A stretch of 64,000 nucleotides of DNA from Exiguobacterium acetylicum DSM 20416 (GTDB lineage Bacteria > Bacillota > Bacilli > Exiguobacteriales > Exiguobacteriaceae), in contig NZ_JNIR01000001.1 in NCBI RefSeq assembly GCF_000702605.1, positions 2,160,501 through 2,224,500 of the forward strand. Reading direction: 5' to 3'. Shown in pieces: positions 44,210-53,995 of the stretch. Each line of letters begins with the position of its first letter. Positions within the stretch are counted from its first letter, which is position 1. The position numbers were made by a program, and so were the translations under genes. The notes below the pieces were generated by a model that worked only from the letters and a program-made list of their open reading frames with translations, was not told where the DNA came from and did no database searches.

Positions 44210-46957
44210 TTATTGATATTTTGTTGTTTCTTTCAACTTATACTTGTTCGACAGTTCAAGCCAAACCGTTTTTCCTTTGATCGTTTTGACTTGAATGTAT
44301 GGACGCCCTTGCGAAACACGGAGTGCAAGCAACTCACCTTGTTGGTCTGCATGTGTTTCACTTGCTTTATCCCAGTTGCGCCCTAGTTTCCGTTCAATGA
44401 AGATATGTTTTCCTTTTTGAACAGCACGCCAGATGCCGACTTCTGCTTTTCCTTTGACAGGTACGGCCGTCTCTGCACCTTGAATCGAGATGATCGCTGG
44501 ATCGTGATCACTCGCGCTACCGTCTGCTTCCATATACTCTGAGTTGATGTTGACGATATCCGACGACGTATACGATTTCAAGTTATTCGAGATCAAGATA
44601 TGGTCGAGCACTTGAGCGTTTCCGTTATAGACATACGAGTACCGCTCTGATTCCGGCAGATCGTCGACTGTGTTCCACAAGTTATCACCTTTTAAGATAT
44701 CAAGTGTTTTCGAGAACTGGAAGTCGTTTAAGTCACCGAGAACGACGACGTTCGAGTCTTTGACTTCCGTCTTCAATTCAGAGACGAAGTCCTGAACGAT
44801 GTTCGCGATCGCATGACGCTGGACTTCACTTTTACGCACGACCGGTTGGTTTTTACCGAAGTCAGCTCCGTCGCCACCTTTTGAGTTGAAGTGGTTGACG
44901 ATGACATGGTACGAATCACCGTTAAAGAGGAATTCTGCGACGAGTGGTTTCCGTGAACTCGCGAAGTTCGGATCCGTCGGCTGGATACGACCTGGGTTTT
45001 TCGTTAACTTACCTTCTTCCACCGCAACGGCTTCTGTCGCGCTACCTTTTTCACCTGGTGCGAGCGATACACGTGCTGGATTGTAGAGGAATCCGACACG
45101 GATGTTTCCGCCTGGCTGTCCACCGTCTTTCTTATCTTCTGGTGCGATGTCTGTGTACGCATACCGGACACCTGTTTTCGCTTCGATCGCTGCAATTAAT
45201 GTCTCAAATGATTTCGAAGCATCAACTGTACCGCTATCCGTCGCACCATCGTTATCCTGCATCTCTGTCAAACCGACGATGTCCGGTGTCTTGAGGAATG
45301 TCGCAATACCTTCTGAGACACGATCGACTTTTCCAGCGTCTGCTGTTGAGGCGAAGTTCTCGACGTTGTACGAAGCGACAGTCAGGCGTGATTCACCCGT
45401 TTCGATGTTCGTCGGCTGACGATTCGCTTCACGCGCAACGAGTTTCGGAAGATCCGCTGCTTTTGAAAGTACTTTATACGCCGAATAGTTGTAGCTCATG
45501 ACCCCTTCAATTGTTCCGTCGAACGTATCACCAGCTTTTGCACGGAACGACGAGCTACCCATCTCAACGAAGAGACGTTCCGGGTTGACGTTGTCCTTCG
45601 TCAAGATTGGAGTTCCGCGTTTCGTATAGACCTTATCCGCAGTCTGCGTCCGAACTGGAATCGTCCGGTTTGCTTGCGGACCTGTGACGATTGCATTCGG
45701 TAAAGCGACACGCATGCCTTCTAAGCTTTCATACAAATCAATCGCATCTTCTTCTGGGTCAAACTGAGCGAACGAGTCGTTATCAACGACTTGTGTCGGA
45801 ATCAAGACACCTTCATCACCGAGAACAATACTCGCTGGTAACCCTTCGTTGAGTGCACCCTTCACAAGATTGACCGTACTGATTTCCGTGACTGCTAAGT
45901 CTGTATCGAACTTATCGCTGTAGCCGCCAAGCAACCACTCTTTGACATATCCTGTCGTCGCGACTTTTTGTCCAACAGCAGCACCGTGGTTTTTTGCATA
46001 GACGAGAATCCCTTCTGATGTCCGGCTGTCGTTATCCGGATTCGGATCCTGCATGTAGAAGTTATTCGCATCAACGACATACGTGACGACACCTGTCGTC
46101 CGGACGAGCTGGTCGGCATATGGTGATGCATGCGCAATACCTTGGATGCTGTTGATTTTCGTGATCGGTGGTGCGATGTAATACTTAAACGTCGAAACAG
46201 CTGACGTTTTACCGTCCTTGACGGCAACTGCTTGAATCGTCACTTCATCGTTGATCGTAATGGGTGATGTGTACACTGGACTGTCGACAGTCGGTGTCGT
46301 GCCATCAACCGTATAATGGATCGTTCCTTCGCCTGACAACGTTACTTGATCTCCACGTTCCACTTCACCAACCGGAGAAGCTGTAGGTGCCGCGAGAACG
46401 TCGCCCGCTTCTGTCTGATGACTGCCGAGATTCGTCAGTGTATCAACCGGGAAGCTCGTCCACTGTGATGGTTCGTACGTTTTAGCACCCGATGTGACGC
46501 CTGATTTCCGGACAAGTGTCGTATCTTTTGCGAAATCCGTCGATGAACCGAGTGGCCCGATGATATCAAGAACGACATCACCCTTTTTCAATGCAATCGG
46601 ATCATTCCCGTTGAAGTTCAATGATCCCGTCGTCAATTGTGCTTTTGCTTTAATATCTGCATTCGCACTCGAGTTCGCGATGACGAACGTCTTCCCTGGA
46701 TCCACTTTCCCCGATAGTGTGATTTTCGCTTCTGACGGTCCAGCATTCGTATACTGAACGAGTGTATAGTCTGCTAAGTCAATGATTTGCCCCGACCCAT
46801 TGTATAGCTCGATTGCCTTGTTGTTGCTTGTTCCTTCTATGTATTCAGACAAGATGACGCCTTCGCCTTCTGCCCCGACAAGACCCGCTTGTGGAAGGAT
46901 TCCTGCTGTTAATACTCCGGCCAATGCCCACTTTCCAAACGTACTGCCGTATTTCAT
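44210..46957 (-). CDS. Large secreted endonuclease/exonuclease/phosphatase (ExeM/NucH type)
   Basis: 915 residues from the ATG after AGGGGG. Signal peptide to ~30. Domains in order: lamin-tail domain (~32-150; ILSEYIEGTSNNKAIELYN), chitobiase-like beta domain (~195-265; TIHYTVDGTTPTVDSPVY), an OB-like domain (~275-400), and the EEP nuclease (~530-850) with TVASYNVENFA, IVGLTEMQDN, VNHFNSKGGDG, VVLGDLNDF and SASDHDPAI giving the metal and catalytic residues. A ~60-residue basic tail follows. It should degrade extracellular DNA or RNA for nutrients or biofilm turnover. No sortase signal at the end. Confidence 0.92.
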   Translation of the reverse strand: MKYGSTFGKWALAGVLTAGILPQAGLVGAEGEGVILSEYIEGTSNNKAIELYNGSGQIIDLADYTLVQYTNAGPSEAKITLSGKVDPGKTFVIANSSANADIKAKAQLTTGSLNFNGNDPIALKKGDVVLDIIGPLGSSTDFAKDTTLVRKSGVTSGAKTYEPSQWTSFPVDTLTNLGSHQTEAGDVLAAPTASPVGEVERGDQVTLSGEGTIHYTVDGTTPTVDSPVYTSPITINDEVTIQAVAVKDGKTSAVSTFKYYIAPPITKINSIQGIAHASPYADQLVRTTGVVTYVVDANNFYMQDPNPDNDSRTSEGILVYAKNHGAAVGQKVATTGYVKEWLLGGYSDKFDTDLAVTEISTVNLVKGALNEGLPASIVLGDEGVLIPTQVVDNDSFAQFDPEEDAIDLYESLEGMRVALPNAIVTGPQANRTIPVRTQTADKVYTKRGTPILTKDNVNPERLFVEMGSSSFRAKAGDTFDGTIEGVMSYNYSAYKVLSKAADLPKLVAREANRQPTNIETGESRLTVASYNVENFASTADAGKVDRVSEGIATFLKTPDIVGLTEMQDNDGATDSGTVDASKSFETLIAAIEAKTGVRYAYTDIAPEDKKDGGQPGGNIRVGFLYNPARVSLAPGEKGSATEAVAVEEGKLTKNPGRIQPTDPNFASSRKPLVAEFLFNGDSYHVIVNHFNSKGGDGADFGKNQPVVRKSEVQRHAIANIVQDFVSELKTEVKDSNVVVLGDLNDFQFSKTLDILKGDNLWNTVDDLPESERYSYVYNGNAQVLDHILISNNLKSYTSSDIVNINSEYMEADGSASDHDPAIISIQGAETAVPVKGKAEVGIWRAVQKGKHIFIERKLGRNWDKASETHADQQGELLALRVSQGRPYIQVKTIKGKTVWLELSNKYKLKETTKYQ

Positions 46958-47032
46958 GATGAGACCCCCTATTGAATTTTCTGACACTTCTTTATAATAT
47001 CAGATTATATTCTCAATAGTGTATATTTTTCG

Positions 47033-47074
47033 TAAAAAAAGATACCATCCTTCGTAAATGGAAGAAATGGTATC
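47033..47074 (-). terminator. Terminator of the YdaT-like gene
   Basis: GATACCATTTCTTCC / GAAGGATGGTATC stem, then T7 on the minus strand. Confidence 0.88.
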
Positions 47075-47086
47075 GCTTACAACTTT

Positions 47087-47266
47087 TTATTGTTCGTCTT
47101 TGTGACTTTCGTACCATTTTTCAGCTTGCGACGTCGCAATCGGGATCGCGCGTCCTTCTTCATACCCTTCTTCTAACAGAGCGTTCGCAATCTCAATCGC
47201 TTTTTTCCGAAGTGGCGGATCAAAATTCTTGAATGACTCTGGATAATCCTTTTCGTTCCATGGCAT
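47087..47266 (-). CDS. Small YdaT-like protein
   Basis: 59 residues from the ATG after GGGGGTGA. MPWNEKDYPESFKNFDPPLR, KKAIEIANALLEEGYEEGRA and IPIATSQAEKWYES match the small YdaT-type proteins of Bacilli (DUF2188-related), linked to general stress in Bacillus subtilis. Function unknown. It is preceded by a ~450-base leader that ends in a terminator 40 bases before the start. Confidence 0.85.
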   Translation of the reverse strand: MPWNEKDYPESFKNFDPPLRKKAIEIANALLEEGYEEGRAIPIATSQAEKWYESHKDEQ

Positions 47267-47720
47267 GTCGTCACCCCCTTCTTTCAGCATTACCCAAAAA
47301 AAGGCACAAAAAAACGCCTCATCAGCGTGTCGTTGTTTTTGGTTGTCATGAGAATCGAGGATTACAGGTGATCAAAACACCTGAAACGACGAAAGCCCTA
47401 CCTCTCTTTCGTTGTTACGGCTCCTTGGCCGCGCCAGCTGAATCAAGCATTTTAGCAAGAATCGTGATGCGTCTGCAACGGACGCATGATACTGGGATTT
47501 TTAGAAATAGCTCGGGAATGAGCGGAAAAGTATCGATTGGAAGGTTTATCTTGCTGGGTCAACTTCTCCTCGTAGTATGAAGAAGGACAAAATAAAAGCG
47601 ATGACTTATGTCTGACTCATTTGTCAGTAGCGGTCTAAAAATCCTGACCTGTCGATTTAATTGTATGATATGGATTGAAGATTCTCACATGAGTGATCAT
47701 CCCCGATTCATGACTTATAT
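47267..47720 (-). other. Long structured leader upstream of the YdaT-like gene
   Basis: From a promoter at 47722-47751 the minus-strand RNA would run ~450 bases without a gene. Successive helices: GATACT / AGTATC around 47487-47534 with an inner GCTC / GAGC, ATGCGTC / GACGCAT (47467-47487), CGGC / GCCG near 47418-47431, AACGACGAAAG / CTTTCGTTGTT (47385-47416), CAGGTG / CACCTG (47365-47383), then the terminator. Layout suits a large riboswitch or other cis-regulatory RNA, but I recognise no known class. Confidence 0.45.
47308..47328 (-). terminator. Leader terminator before the YdaT-like gene
   Basis: Minus-strand ACGCT...AGGCGT hairpin followed by T7, placed before the gene's ribosome site, so it would attenuate and not end the gene. 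Confidence 0.6.
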
Positions 47721-47721
47721 T

Positions 47722-47751
47722 AATCTATCACACTTTCTTTTATAAAGTCAA
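47722..47751 (-). promoter_or_regulatory. Promoter of the long leader
   Basis: Minus-strand TTGACT, 18-base spacer, TAGATT in an AT-rich stretch. Confidence 0.5.
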
Positions 47752-47865
47752 TCTTTCTTTTAAAAAACCGTTTTCTCCTGTCTCAGAATTGGAGTTGCAC
47801 CTGCCGTAAAAGCCGAGTATCGTGAAGAGGAATCATTACTATAGAAGAAACGAGGGAAATCCATC

Positions 47866-49896
47866 ATGCCGAATCGACTTATCCATGAAACGAGTCCCTA
47901 CCTATTGCAACACGCTCACCAGCCTGTCGATTGGTACCCATGGGGCGAAGACGCCTTCACTGCCGCTCGAGAAAGCGGCAAGCCGATCTTTTTATCGATT
48001 GGTTATTCGACGTGCCATTGGTGCCATGTGCTGTCTCATGAGAGCTTTGAGGATGAAGAAACGGCACGACTCTTGAACGAACGCTACATCGCAATCAAGG
48101 TCGACCGGGAAGAACGTCCTGACATCGACCATGTCTACATGACGGCGGCTCAAGTCATGAACGGACAAGGCGGCTGGCCACTGAGCGTCTTCATGACAGC
48201 GGACCAGCAACCGTTTTATATCGGTACGTATTTTCCGAAGACGCCTCAGTTCAACCGCCCGAGTTTTCGTCAGGTGACACTTCAGCTCAGCGAGCAATTC
48301 CGCCGTTCACCAGAAAAAATCGCCCAAGTCGGTCAGAACATGTCGCAGACGCTTCGCGACGTATTACAGCCTGCGACGTCTACCCATACTTGGGATGAAT
48401 CCATCATTCACGATACCTTCGATCAGGCGATGCGACAATTCGACCGTCAACATGGTGGATTCGGCGAGGCACCGAAGTTTCCGTCGCCTGCCCTACTTCG
48501 TTTCTTGCTTGATTATTATCGATTCGCGGAAGACGAGACGGCGCTCCATATGGTCATGCGTTCATTGATCGCGATGCGTGACGGCGGGATGACGGATCAA
48601 GTCGGCTACGGTCTGTTCCGCTATACGGTCGATGCCGAGTGGCAGATTCCTCATTTTGAGAAGATGCTGTACGACAACGCGTGGTTCGCGACCTTATGCA
48701 TCGAAACATACCAAGTGACTGGACAGATTCGGTTCCGACGCTACGCAGAAGAAGTGCTGACATTCATAGAACAGGAACTGACCGCATCGGATGGCACCTT
48801 CTATGCCGCACTGGATGCAGATAGCGAAGGAGGCGAAGGACATTTTTATACGTTCACGGTAGCTGAACTGACGGACTTACTCGGACCAGACGCACTGTTC
48901 CCGCGCTTCTACCATGCTTCACCATCGGGGAACTTCGAAGGACGGAACGTCTTTTATCGAACAGGACGAACACTTGAGGCATTCGCACGTTCTGTTCACT
49001 TGTCGCCTGCTGAAACAGCGGCACAACTCGAACGCGAGCGCCAGCTTCTCCTCAATGCGCGAAATGAACGTCCGCGCCCGTTTCGTGATGATAAACGGTT
49101 GACATCGTGGAATGCGATGATGATCTCGACATTCGCTAAAGCCGGTCGCGTCTTCGGTGAACCGTATTATACTCATGTCGCAACGCGTGCGATGACGTCG
49201 CTTGAACGATTCGTCCGTACGGAGAATCAACTTGCCGTTCATTACCGCGAAGGACAAGCAACCGGACGCGGATTCCTCGATGACTATGCGTATTTGATCG
49301 ACGCACATCTTGAACTGTTCCAATCAACACGACGGGCGCTTCATCTAAAGGAGGCTTTAGCACTTGCAGATGTGCTACAAGAACAGTTCCAAACAGCGGA
49401 TGGTTATTTTTATCTGACGTCTTCACACTCCGACGAACTACTCGTTCGTCCACTTGATCTGTATGATGGGGTCACACCCGCCGGAAACAGCGTTGCCTTA
49501 CATGTCTTCTTCACGCTCAGTCGCCTCACCGGGCGTCTCGTCTATCAAGAAAGTGCTGAACGGGCTCTTTCGGCATTAGTAGAGGAAGTCGAGCAACAAC
49601 CAACAGGCTTTGCCTCACTTGTCAGTACTTTCACCTACCGGCAGATGGAACCGAAGGAATTGATCATCTTGATTCCTGAAGAGTCGGAGATCCCAATCGA
49701 AATCGATCAACTGCAACGGATGCGCTTGCCAGAAGTCGCTTTGTTGATTGGGACGAAACGTGACCTTCTACCGCTTGTACCACTGCTCGCAGATTATCCT
49801 GATCCAAACGTACCTACTGCTTATCTCTGTCATGATTTTTCGTGTGAACGACCAACGACGAATCTGACGGAACTCCTCGCTCGTCTCAATATCTGA
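47866..49896 (+). CDS. YyaL-like thioredoxin-domain / DUF255 protein
   Basis: 676 residues. Typical start [24 protein letters not shown], thioredoxin-like fold with [14 protein letters not shown] (CxxC), [10 protein letters not shown] and [11 protein letters not shown]. The rest is an (alpha/alpha)6-barrel like glycoside epimerases ([40 protein letters not shown]). Conserved from bacteria to man (SPATA20) without a defined reaction; a redox or sugar-related function is only suggested. Weak ribosome site. Terminator follows. Confidence 0.9.
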   Translation: MPNRLIHETSPYLLQHAHQPVDWYPWGEDAFTAARESGKPIFLSIGYSTCHWCHVLSHESFEDEETARLLNERYIAIKVDREERPDIDHVYMTAAQVMNGQGGWPLSVFMTADQQPFYIGTYFPKTPQFNRPSFRQVTLQLSEQFRRSPEKIAQVGQNMSQTLRDVLQPATSTHTWDESIIHDTFDQAMRQFDRQHGGFGEAPKFPSPALLRFLLDYYRFAEDETALHMVMRSLIAMRDGGMTDQVGYGLFRYTVDAEWQIPHFEKMLYDNAWFATLCIETYQVTGQIRFRRYAEEVLTFIEQELTASDGTFYAALDADSEGGEGHFYTFTVAELTDLLGPDALFPRFYHASPSGNFEGRNVFYRTGRTLEAFARSVHLSPAETAAQLERERQLLLNARNERPRPFRDDKRLTSWNAMMISTFAKAGRVFGEPYYTHVATRAMTSLERFVRTENQLAVHYREGQATGRGFLDDYAYLIDAHLELFQSTRRALHLKEALALADVLQEQFQTADGYFYLTSSHSDELLVRPLDLYDGVTPAGNSVALHVFFTLSRLTGRLVYQESAERALSALVEEVEQQPTGFASLVSTFTYRQMEPKELIILIPEESEIPIEIDQLQRMRLPEVALLIGTKRDLLPLVPLLADYPDPNVPTAYLCHDFSCERPTTNLTELLARLNI

Positions 49897-49902
49897 CCAT
49901 AT

Positions 49903-49935
49903 TCCCTCTTGTTTAAAAAAACAGGAGGGTTTTTC
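49903..49935 (+). terminator. Terminator of the YyaL-like gene
   Basis: CCCTCTTGTTT / AAACAGGAGGG stem with a short A loop and T5. Confidence 0.85.
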
Positions 49936-50097
49936 AAAAAACCAGACCCCTTTTTTCAAAAAAATTCAATATTTTGTTCATAAAAATCCGATATTGTCGA
50001 TAGTAAGGATAGGCAATAGATTTCACAACTTAGACTTAGACATCCTAGAAGCCGATTCCGTCCATCCGGACGAATATCTACTAGGAGGAAAGATACT

Positions 50098-53000
50098 TTG
50101 AACACGACATCATTCTCGAAGACCTTGAAGGTGTTCGCAAGCTTTCTCATCGTTTTCAGCATCGTTTTAACATCTTTACCAGTAGCTGAAGCAGCGACGA
50201 CGAAAGCGACGACCTACCGTCTGTCTACCGATAGTTATCTGTACGACAAGACGGCATCTTCTCGGAAACGCTTGTTGACGATCAAGACCGGAACTGTCGT
50301 TTCATCCACGTATGCTTCTGGAGCATTCAGAAGAGTGACATACGCTGGAAAAACGGGATATGTCGCGTCGAAATACCTCACGCTGTACGAAAAGAAACAA
50401 ACCGTTTCTGGACAGCGCTACCTCGTCCTCAAAAAAACACCGATCAAAAAGACCGCAGTGGATACTGCAACGACGATCGGTACGTTGAACGAAGAGGATG
50501 TGTACTACACGTCACAACGTGTGACGAATCCATATGGCGAAACATGGTACCGCGTCACATATGACGGGAAGACGGGCTATGTAGCTGCCGGCGCAAAAGC
50601 AGTTGCCTATAAAAAGGTGACGAACACGACGTCAAGAACGGTCGACGCTTATATCTTGCGCCAATACGCTGGAACAGGTTATCCAAAAGTTCAGACCATT
50701 CCATCTGGAAAAGACGTCAAAATCGTCGGTCGGATCGAGGACTGGGTCAGCGTTCAGTACGATGGGAAAAAAGGCTACATGCATCAAGATGCGTTCGCCT
50801 CTTCTGAAAAGCAAAGTGTGACATTGATTCCACAAACACGGTATCAGACGAAAAGTGTGACACCCCTTTACAGTCAAGCGGAAGCGAAGAATAGCTTAGC
50901 CAGTCTTCCGAAAGACACGATTGTCACATCAAGCGCTAAGACGGCAACGTATCATCAAGTCACATACGCTGGTAAAACGGGTTACGTTTTATCCGCTACA
51001 TTGGCAGAGTACACAGAAAAGACGAAGCTTCCGTCTTCACGCTTCCTGTTGACAGCATCACTTGCCATCAAGACGACACCTGCAACCAATGGAAAAACAC
51101 TTGCGACACTAAGTGCTGGAAACGTCTACTACACGAAGACACGTGTGACGAATCCACTCGGTGAAACATGGTATCAAGTATCGAAGGAAGGTAAAACCGG
51201 CTTCGTATTAGCGAATCAGGCAACACCAATCGCTTACGAATCACAATCAAACCTTTCATTGAAAACGACAGCCGCGACAACGATCCGCTCGTATGCAGGT
51301 CCATCGTATGCTGCAGTGCAAACGATCCCGAGCAATACGATCATCAAAATTTCTGGACGGATCGGCAATTGGTACCGGGTCAGTTATAACAGTAAAACAG
51401 GATATGCTGCTTCCAGCACCTTTACGACGCTTGCAACGAAGCAGAAAATTGCAGGTGCACGCTTTGAGCTTGAAAAAGCAGTTTCCATTAAATCTTCACC
51501 AGATGCAAAAGCATCCACGCTTGCAACACTGCAGATCGGTGACATCTACTACACGACACAACTCGTGACGTCAAACGGTCAGCAATGGCATCGTGTGAGC
51601 AAGGATGGAAAGACAGGCTACATTCCTGTCGGTCAAGGGAAGAGCGTTCGTTATCAATCGGACCGGATCGTCATGCAGACGACGACTTCGACTCCCCTCC
51701 GTTCATATGCTGGAAACACTTACGCGACCGTCAAAACGATTCCTTCTGGTACGAGCATCACGGTCACTGGAATGATCAATGATTGGTATCGTGTGACGTA
51801 CAACGGGAAAACAGGTTATATCGCTTCACGTTACGCTAAGGAAAAAGTCATGACGCAATCGATTCCATCTTCTTCTTATCGCCTTGGACGTACCGTCGAA
51901 GTAAAAACGTCGCACCAAGCCACAGCTGACACTCTCGTTCGCCTCTCTTCTGGAGACGTCTACACGACAAATCAAGTCGTCACGACTGGTCGTTCGGAGC
52001 AATGGCATCGTCTGACGGTTGACGGGAAAACTGGTTACATTCAAATCAATCAAGGTTCACCTGTCACATACGAAAGTGTCAATAACCACCGCTATCAAGC
52101 AACGACGGATACGACACTCCAGTCGGATGCCGGTTCAGCTTATGCGACGGTGACGAAGCTGCCAAAAGCAGCCGTCGTTCAAGTAACAGGTAGTCTCGAT
52201 CAGTGGTTAAAAATCAGCTACGCTGGTAAAAACGGCTATGTTTTAAAATCAACACTGACACCGTACACGGAAACGAAAAAGATTACGGGTGCACGTTTCT
52301 TGGCGAATCAATCACTTGTCGTCAAACAAGCACCGGACGATCAAGCAACAACTGTAACGACACTCTCGTTCGGAAATGTCTATTACACATCTTCTTTGAT
52401 CACGTCCTACACGAACACCTCGTGGCATAAAGTAACGATTGATGGCAAAACGGGTTATATCCGCACCGGACAAAACACGTCATCAATCAAATACGAAGCA
52501 AAACAAAAATTGTACGTACGGGCTACATCAAACGTTGCTTTACGCTCTTACGTCGGTAGCTCATACAATGTCATCAAGACGCTTCCTCAAAATCTCGTCG
52601 TCACTGTCTCTGGTCAAATCGGTGATTGGTATAAGATTTCCTACGATGGCAAAAGTGGATATGCATATAAGGGGGCGTTCGTGACGACTTCTTCTAAATT
52701 AAACGTCTATAACTCCGTCGCGACACCGTATACGTTCGATAGTTTCATCAGCGCACAGATGAAACTAAATCCACCTCCGCAAACGGATATCTACAAAAAC
52801 AAATTGATGTACGTCAGCACGGGTTACGTCCGTCTCGGTGGTGCACTCGATCCAGTCAATGGAACGATTGCGACTGTCACAGCGACGACACCGCTCAACA
52901 TTCGTTCAGGCGCTTCGACAGCAAGTCACGTCTATGGTCAATTCCAGCCTGGTCGGATGATTCGCGTCTATCAATCCGTCAGCGGCTTCTATACGACGTA

Positions 53001-53682
53001 CCCACGTGTCTATTCGAACGCAACGAATTACTCGACGATCCAGTGGCTGAATGCACTCGAAACAGACGTCCGTAACGCTGCTGATCCACTGAAGGTCGAC
53101 CGGAATTCTTCAGACTTCTATCAGTTCCTTGATCTATCGAAAACAACAGGTGCGACACCTGCGACACTCGATAAGATGTTAGCGAACGTCACGAAGGGCG
53201 AAGGAATCTTCAACAAGTGTAGCAACGGTAGTTGTGGTCAAGCGTTTATCGATGCTGGTCAAAAGTACAGCGTCAACGAAGCTTACTTGATCTCCCACGC
53301 TTTGCTTGAGACAGGTAACGGAAAATCGACACTCGCAATGGGTGTGACATGGAATGGACGCAAAGTCTACAACATGTACGGCATTGGTGCGTATGATTAC
53401 GATGCAATCAACACCGGTGCTGCTTATGCGTATAGCCAAGGTTGGTTCACTCCGGAAGCCGCGATTGTCGGTGGTGCTGAATTCATCAGCACGAAGTACA
53501 TCCACAATGCCTATGGACAAAATACGCTTTACAAAATGCGTTGGAGTCCGATGCGCCCTGGTAGCCATCAGTACGCAACAGACATGGGATGGGCCGTCAA
53601 ACAGACGTCACGGATCTATTCACTCTATCAACAGATGGATAGCTATACGGCTACCTTCGATATTCCGGTCTTCGCTCGTTAA
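50098..53682 (+). CDS. SH3-repeat autolysin with C-terminal N-acetylglucosaminidase
   Basis: 1194 residues, TTG start after AGGAGG. Signal peptide ends VAEA-A (~residue 33). Residues ~40-880 hold twelve SH3-like repeats of ~60-70 residues. They mostly alternate between a type ending DGKTGYI with a YYT...W core and a type with LRSYAG.SY..VKTIP and DWYRVSY. A further SH3-like unit precedes the GH73 glucosaminidase (~1010-1170): KGEGIFNKCSNGSCGQAFID, VNEAYLISHALLETGNGKST (catalytic Glu) and YNMYGIGAYD. It should bind the wall with its repeats and cut glycan strands during growth or separation. Own terminator. Confidence 0.93.
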   Translation: MNTTSFSKTLKVFASFLIVFSIVLTSLPVAEAATTKATTYRLSTDSYLYDKTASSRKRLLTIKTGTVVSSTYASGAFRRVTYAGKTGYVASKYLTLYEKKQTVSGQRYLVLKKTPIKKTAVDTATTIGTLNEEDVYYTSQRVTNPYGETWYRVTYDGKTGYVAAGAKAVAYKKVTNTTSRTVDAYILRQYAGTGYPKVQTIPSGKDVKIVGRIEDWVSVQYDGKKGYMHQDAFASSEKQSVTLIPQTRYQTKSVTPLYSQAEAKNSLASLPKDTIVTSSAKTATYHQVTYAGKTGYVLSATLAEYTEKTKLPSSRFLLTASLAIKTTPATNGKTLATLSAGNVYYTKTRVTNPLGETWYQVSKEGKTGFVLANQATPIAYESQSNLSLKTTAATTIRSYAGPSYAAVQTIPSNTIIKISGRIGNWYRVSYNSKTGYAASSTFTTLATKQKIAGARFELEKAVSIKSSPDAKASTLATLQIGDIYYTTQLVTSNGQQWHRVSKDGKTGYIPVGQGKSVRYQSDRIVMQTTTSTPLRSYAGNTYATVKTIPSGTSITVTGMINDWYRVTYNGKTGYIASRYAKEKVMTQSIPSSSYRLGRTVEVKTSHQATADTLVRLSSGDVYTTNQVVTTGRSEQWHRLTVDGKTGYIQINQGSPVTYESVNNHRYQATTDTTLQSDAGSAYATVTKLPKAAVVQVTGSLDQWLKISYAGKNGYVLKSTLTPYTETKKITGARFLANQSLVVKQAPDDQATTVTTLSFGNVYYTSSLITSYTNTSWHKVTIDGKTGYIRTGQNTSSIKYEAKQKLYVRATSNVALRSYVGSSYNVIKTLPQNLVVTVSGQIGDWYKISYDGKSGYAYKGAFVTTSSKLNVYNSVATPYTFDSFISAQMKLNPPPQTDIYKNKLMYVSTGYVRLGGALDPVNGTIATVTATTPLNIRSGASTASHVYGQFQPGRMIRVYQSVSGFYTTYPRVYSNATNYSTIQWLNALETDVRNAADPLKVDRNSSDFYQFLDLSKTTGATPATLDKMLANVTKGEGIFNKCSNGSCGQAFIDAGQKYSVNEAYLISHALLETGNGKSTLAMGVTWNGRKVYNMYGIGAYDYDAINTGAAYAYSQGWFTPEAAIVGGAEFISTKYIHNAYGQNTLYKMRWSPMRPGSHQYATDMGWAVKQTSRIYSLYQQMDSYTATFDIPVFAR

Positions 53683-53726
53683 GGAAACGATGAAGCTGAG
53701 TCTTTAAATCAATGAAATAATTCCAA

Positions 53727-53778
53727 CAAAAAGGAAAGACCGTTCTGGTGACTTCACTGGAACGGTCTTTCCTTTTTG
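53727..53778. terminator. Terminator of the autolysin gene
   Basis: Long 18-bp stem AAAAAGGAAAGACCGTTC / GAACGGTCTTTCCTTTTT with a TGGTGACTTCACTG loop. Confidence 0.92.
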
Positions 53779-53789
53779 ATTAGTGTAGA

Positions 53790-53990
53790 ACGAAAAAAGT
53801 CATCCTCCACTCCTACAGGATAAGAAAGCGCGCTCGGCGCTTTCGTCAGGGTTAGGTAAGACCCGGCAGACCGCGTCACATGCGGGGATGCCGCGGCTTA
53901 CCTCCCGCCTGAGGAAAGGGAGAATGACCGACTCGTTCGTCTTGTGAAACGACAAACTTCGAAGAGAACCCCTGCATTTACGCGGAAGGG
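53790..53990. other. Rod-like structured element between autolysin and kdpD ends
   Basis: In this convergent gap a 200-base segment forms an unusually long rod. Helices TCAGG / CCTGA, GGTAAG / CTTACC, GGCA / TGCC and CCGC / GCGG are nested around the loop GTCACAT (~53846-53924), with small internal loops between. A separate GAAAGCGC / GCGCTTTC hairpin lies at 53824-53845. On the minus strand it follows kdpD and ends near an ATCCT / AGGAT hairpin plus T6. It may be a 3' UTR RNA or an independent small RNA; no family was recognised. Confidence 0.45.
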
Positions 53991-53995
53991 CTCCC

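Noticed and set aside
47340-47450. Second c-di-AMP, M-box or c-di-GMP riboswitch in the YdaT-like leader
   Set aside because: None of the conserved core strings of those classes is present in order; left as unassigned structure.
53820-53930. SRP RNA in the kdpD-autolysin gap
   Set aside because: Rod shape is similar but the conserved GGTCAGGTCCGGAAGG core is missing.
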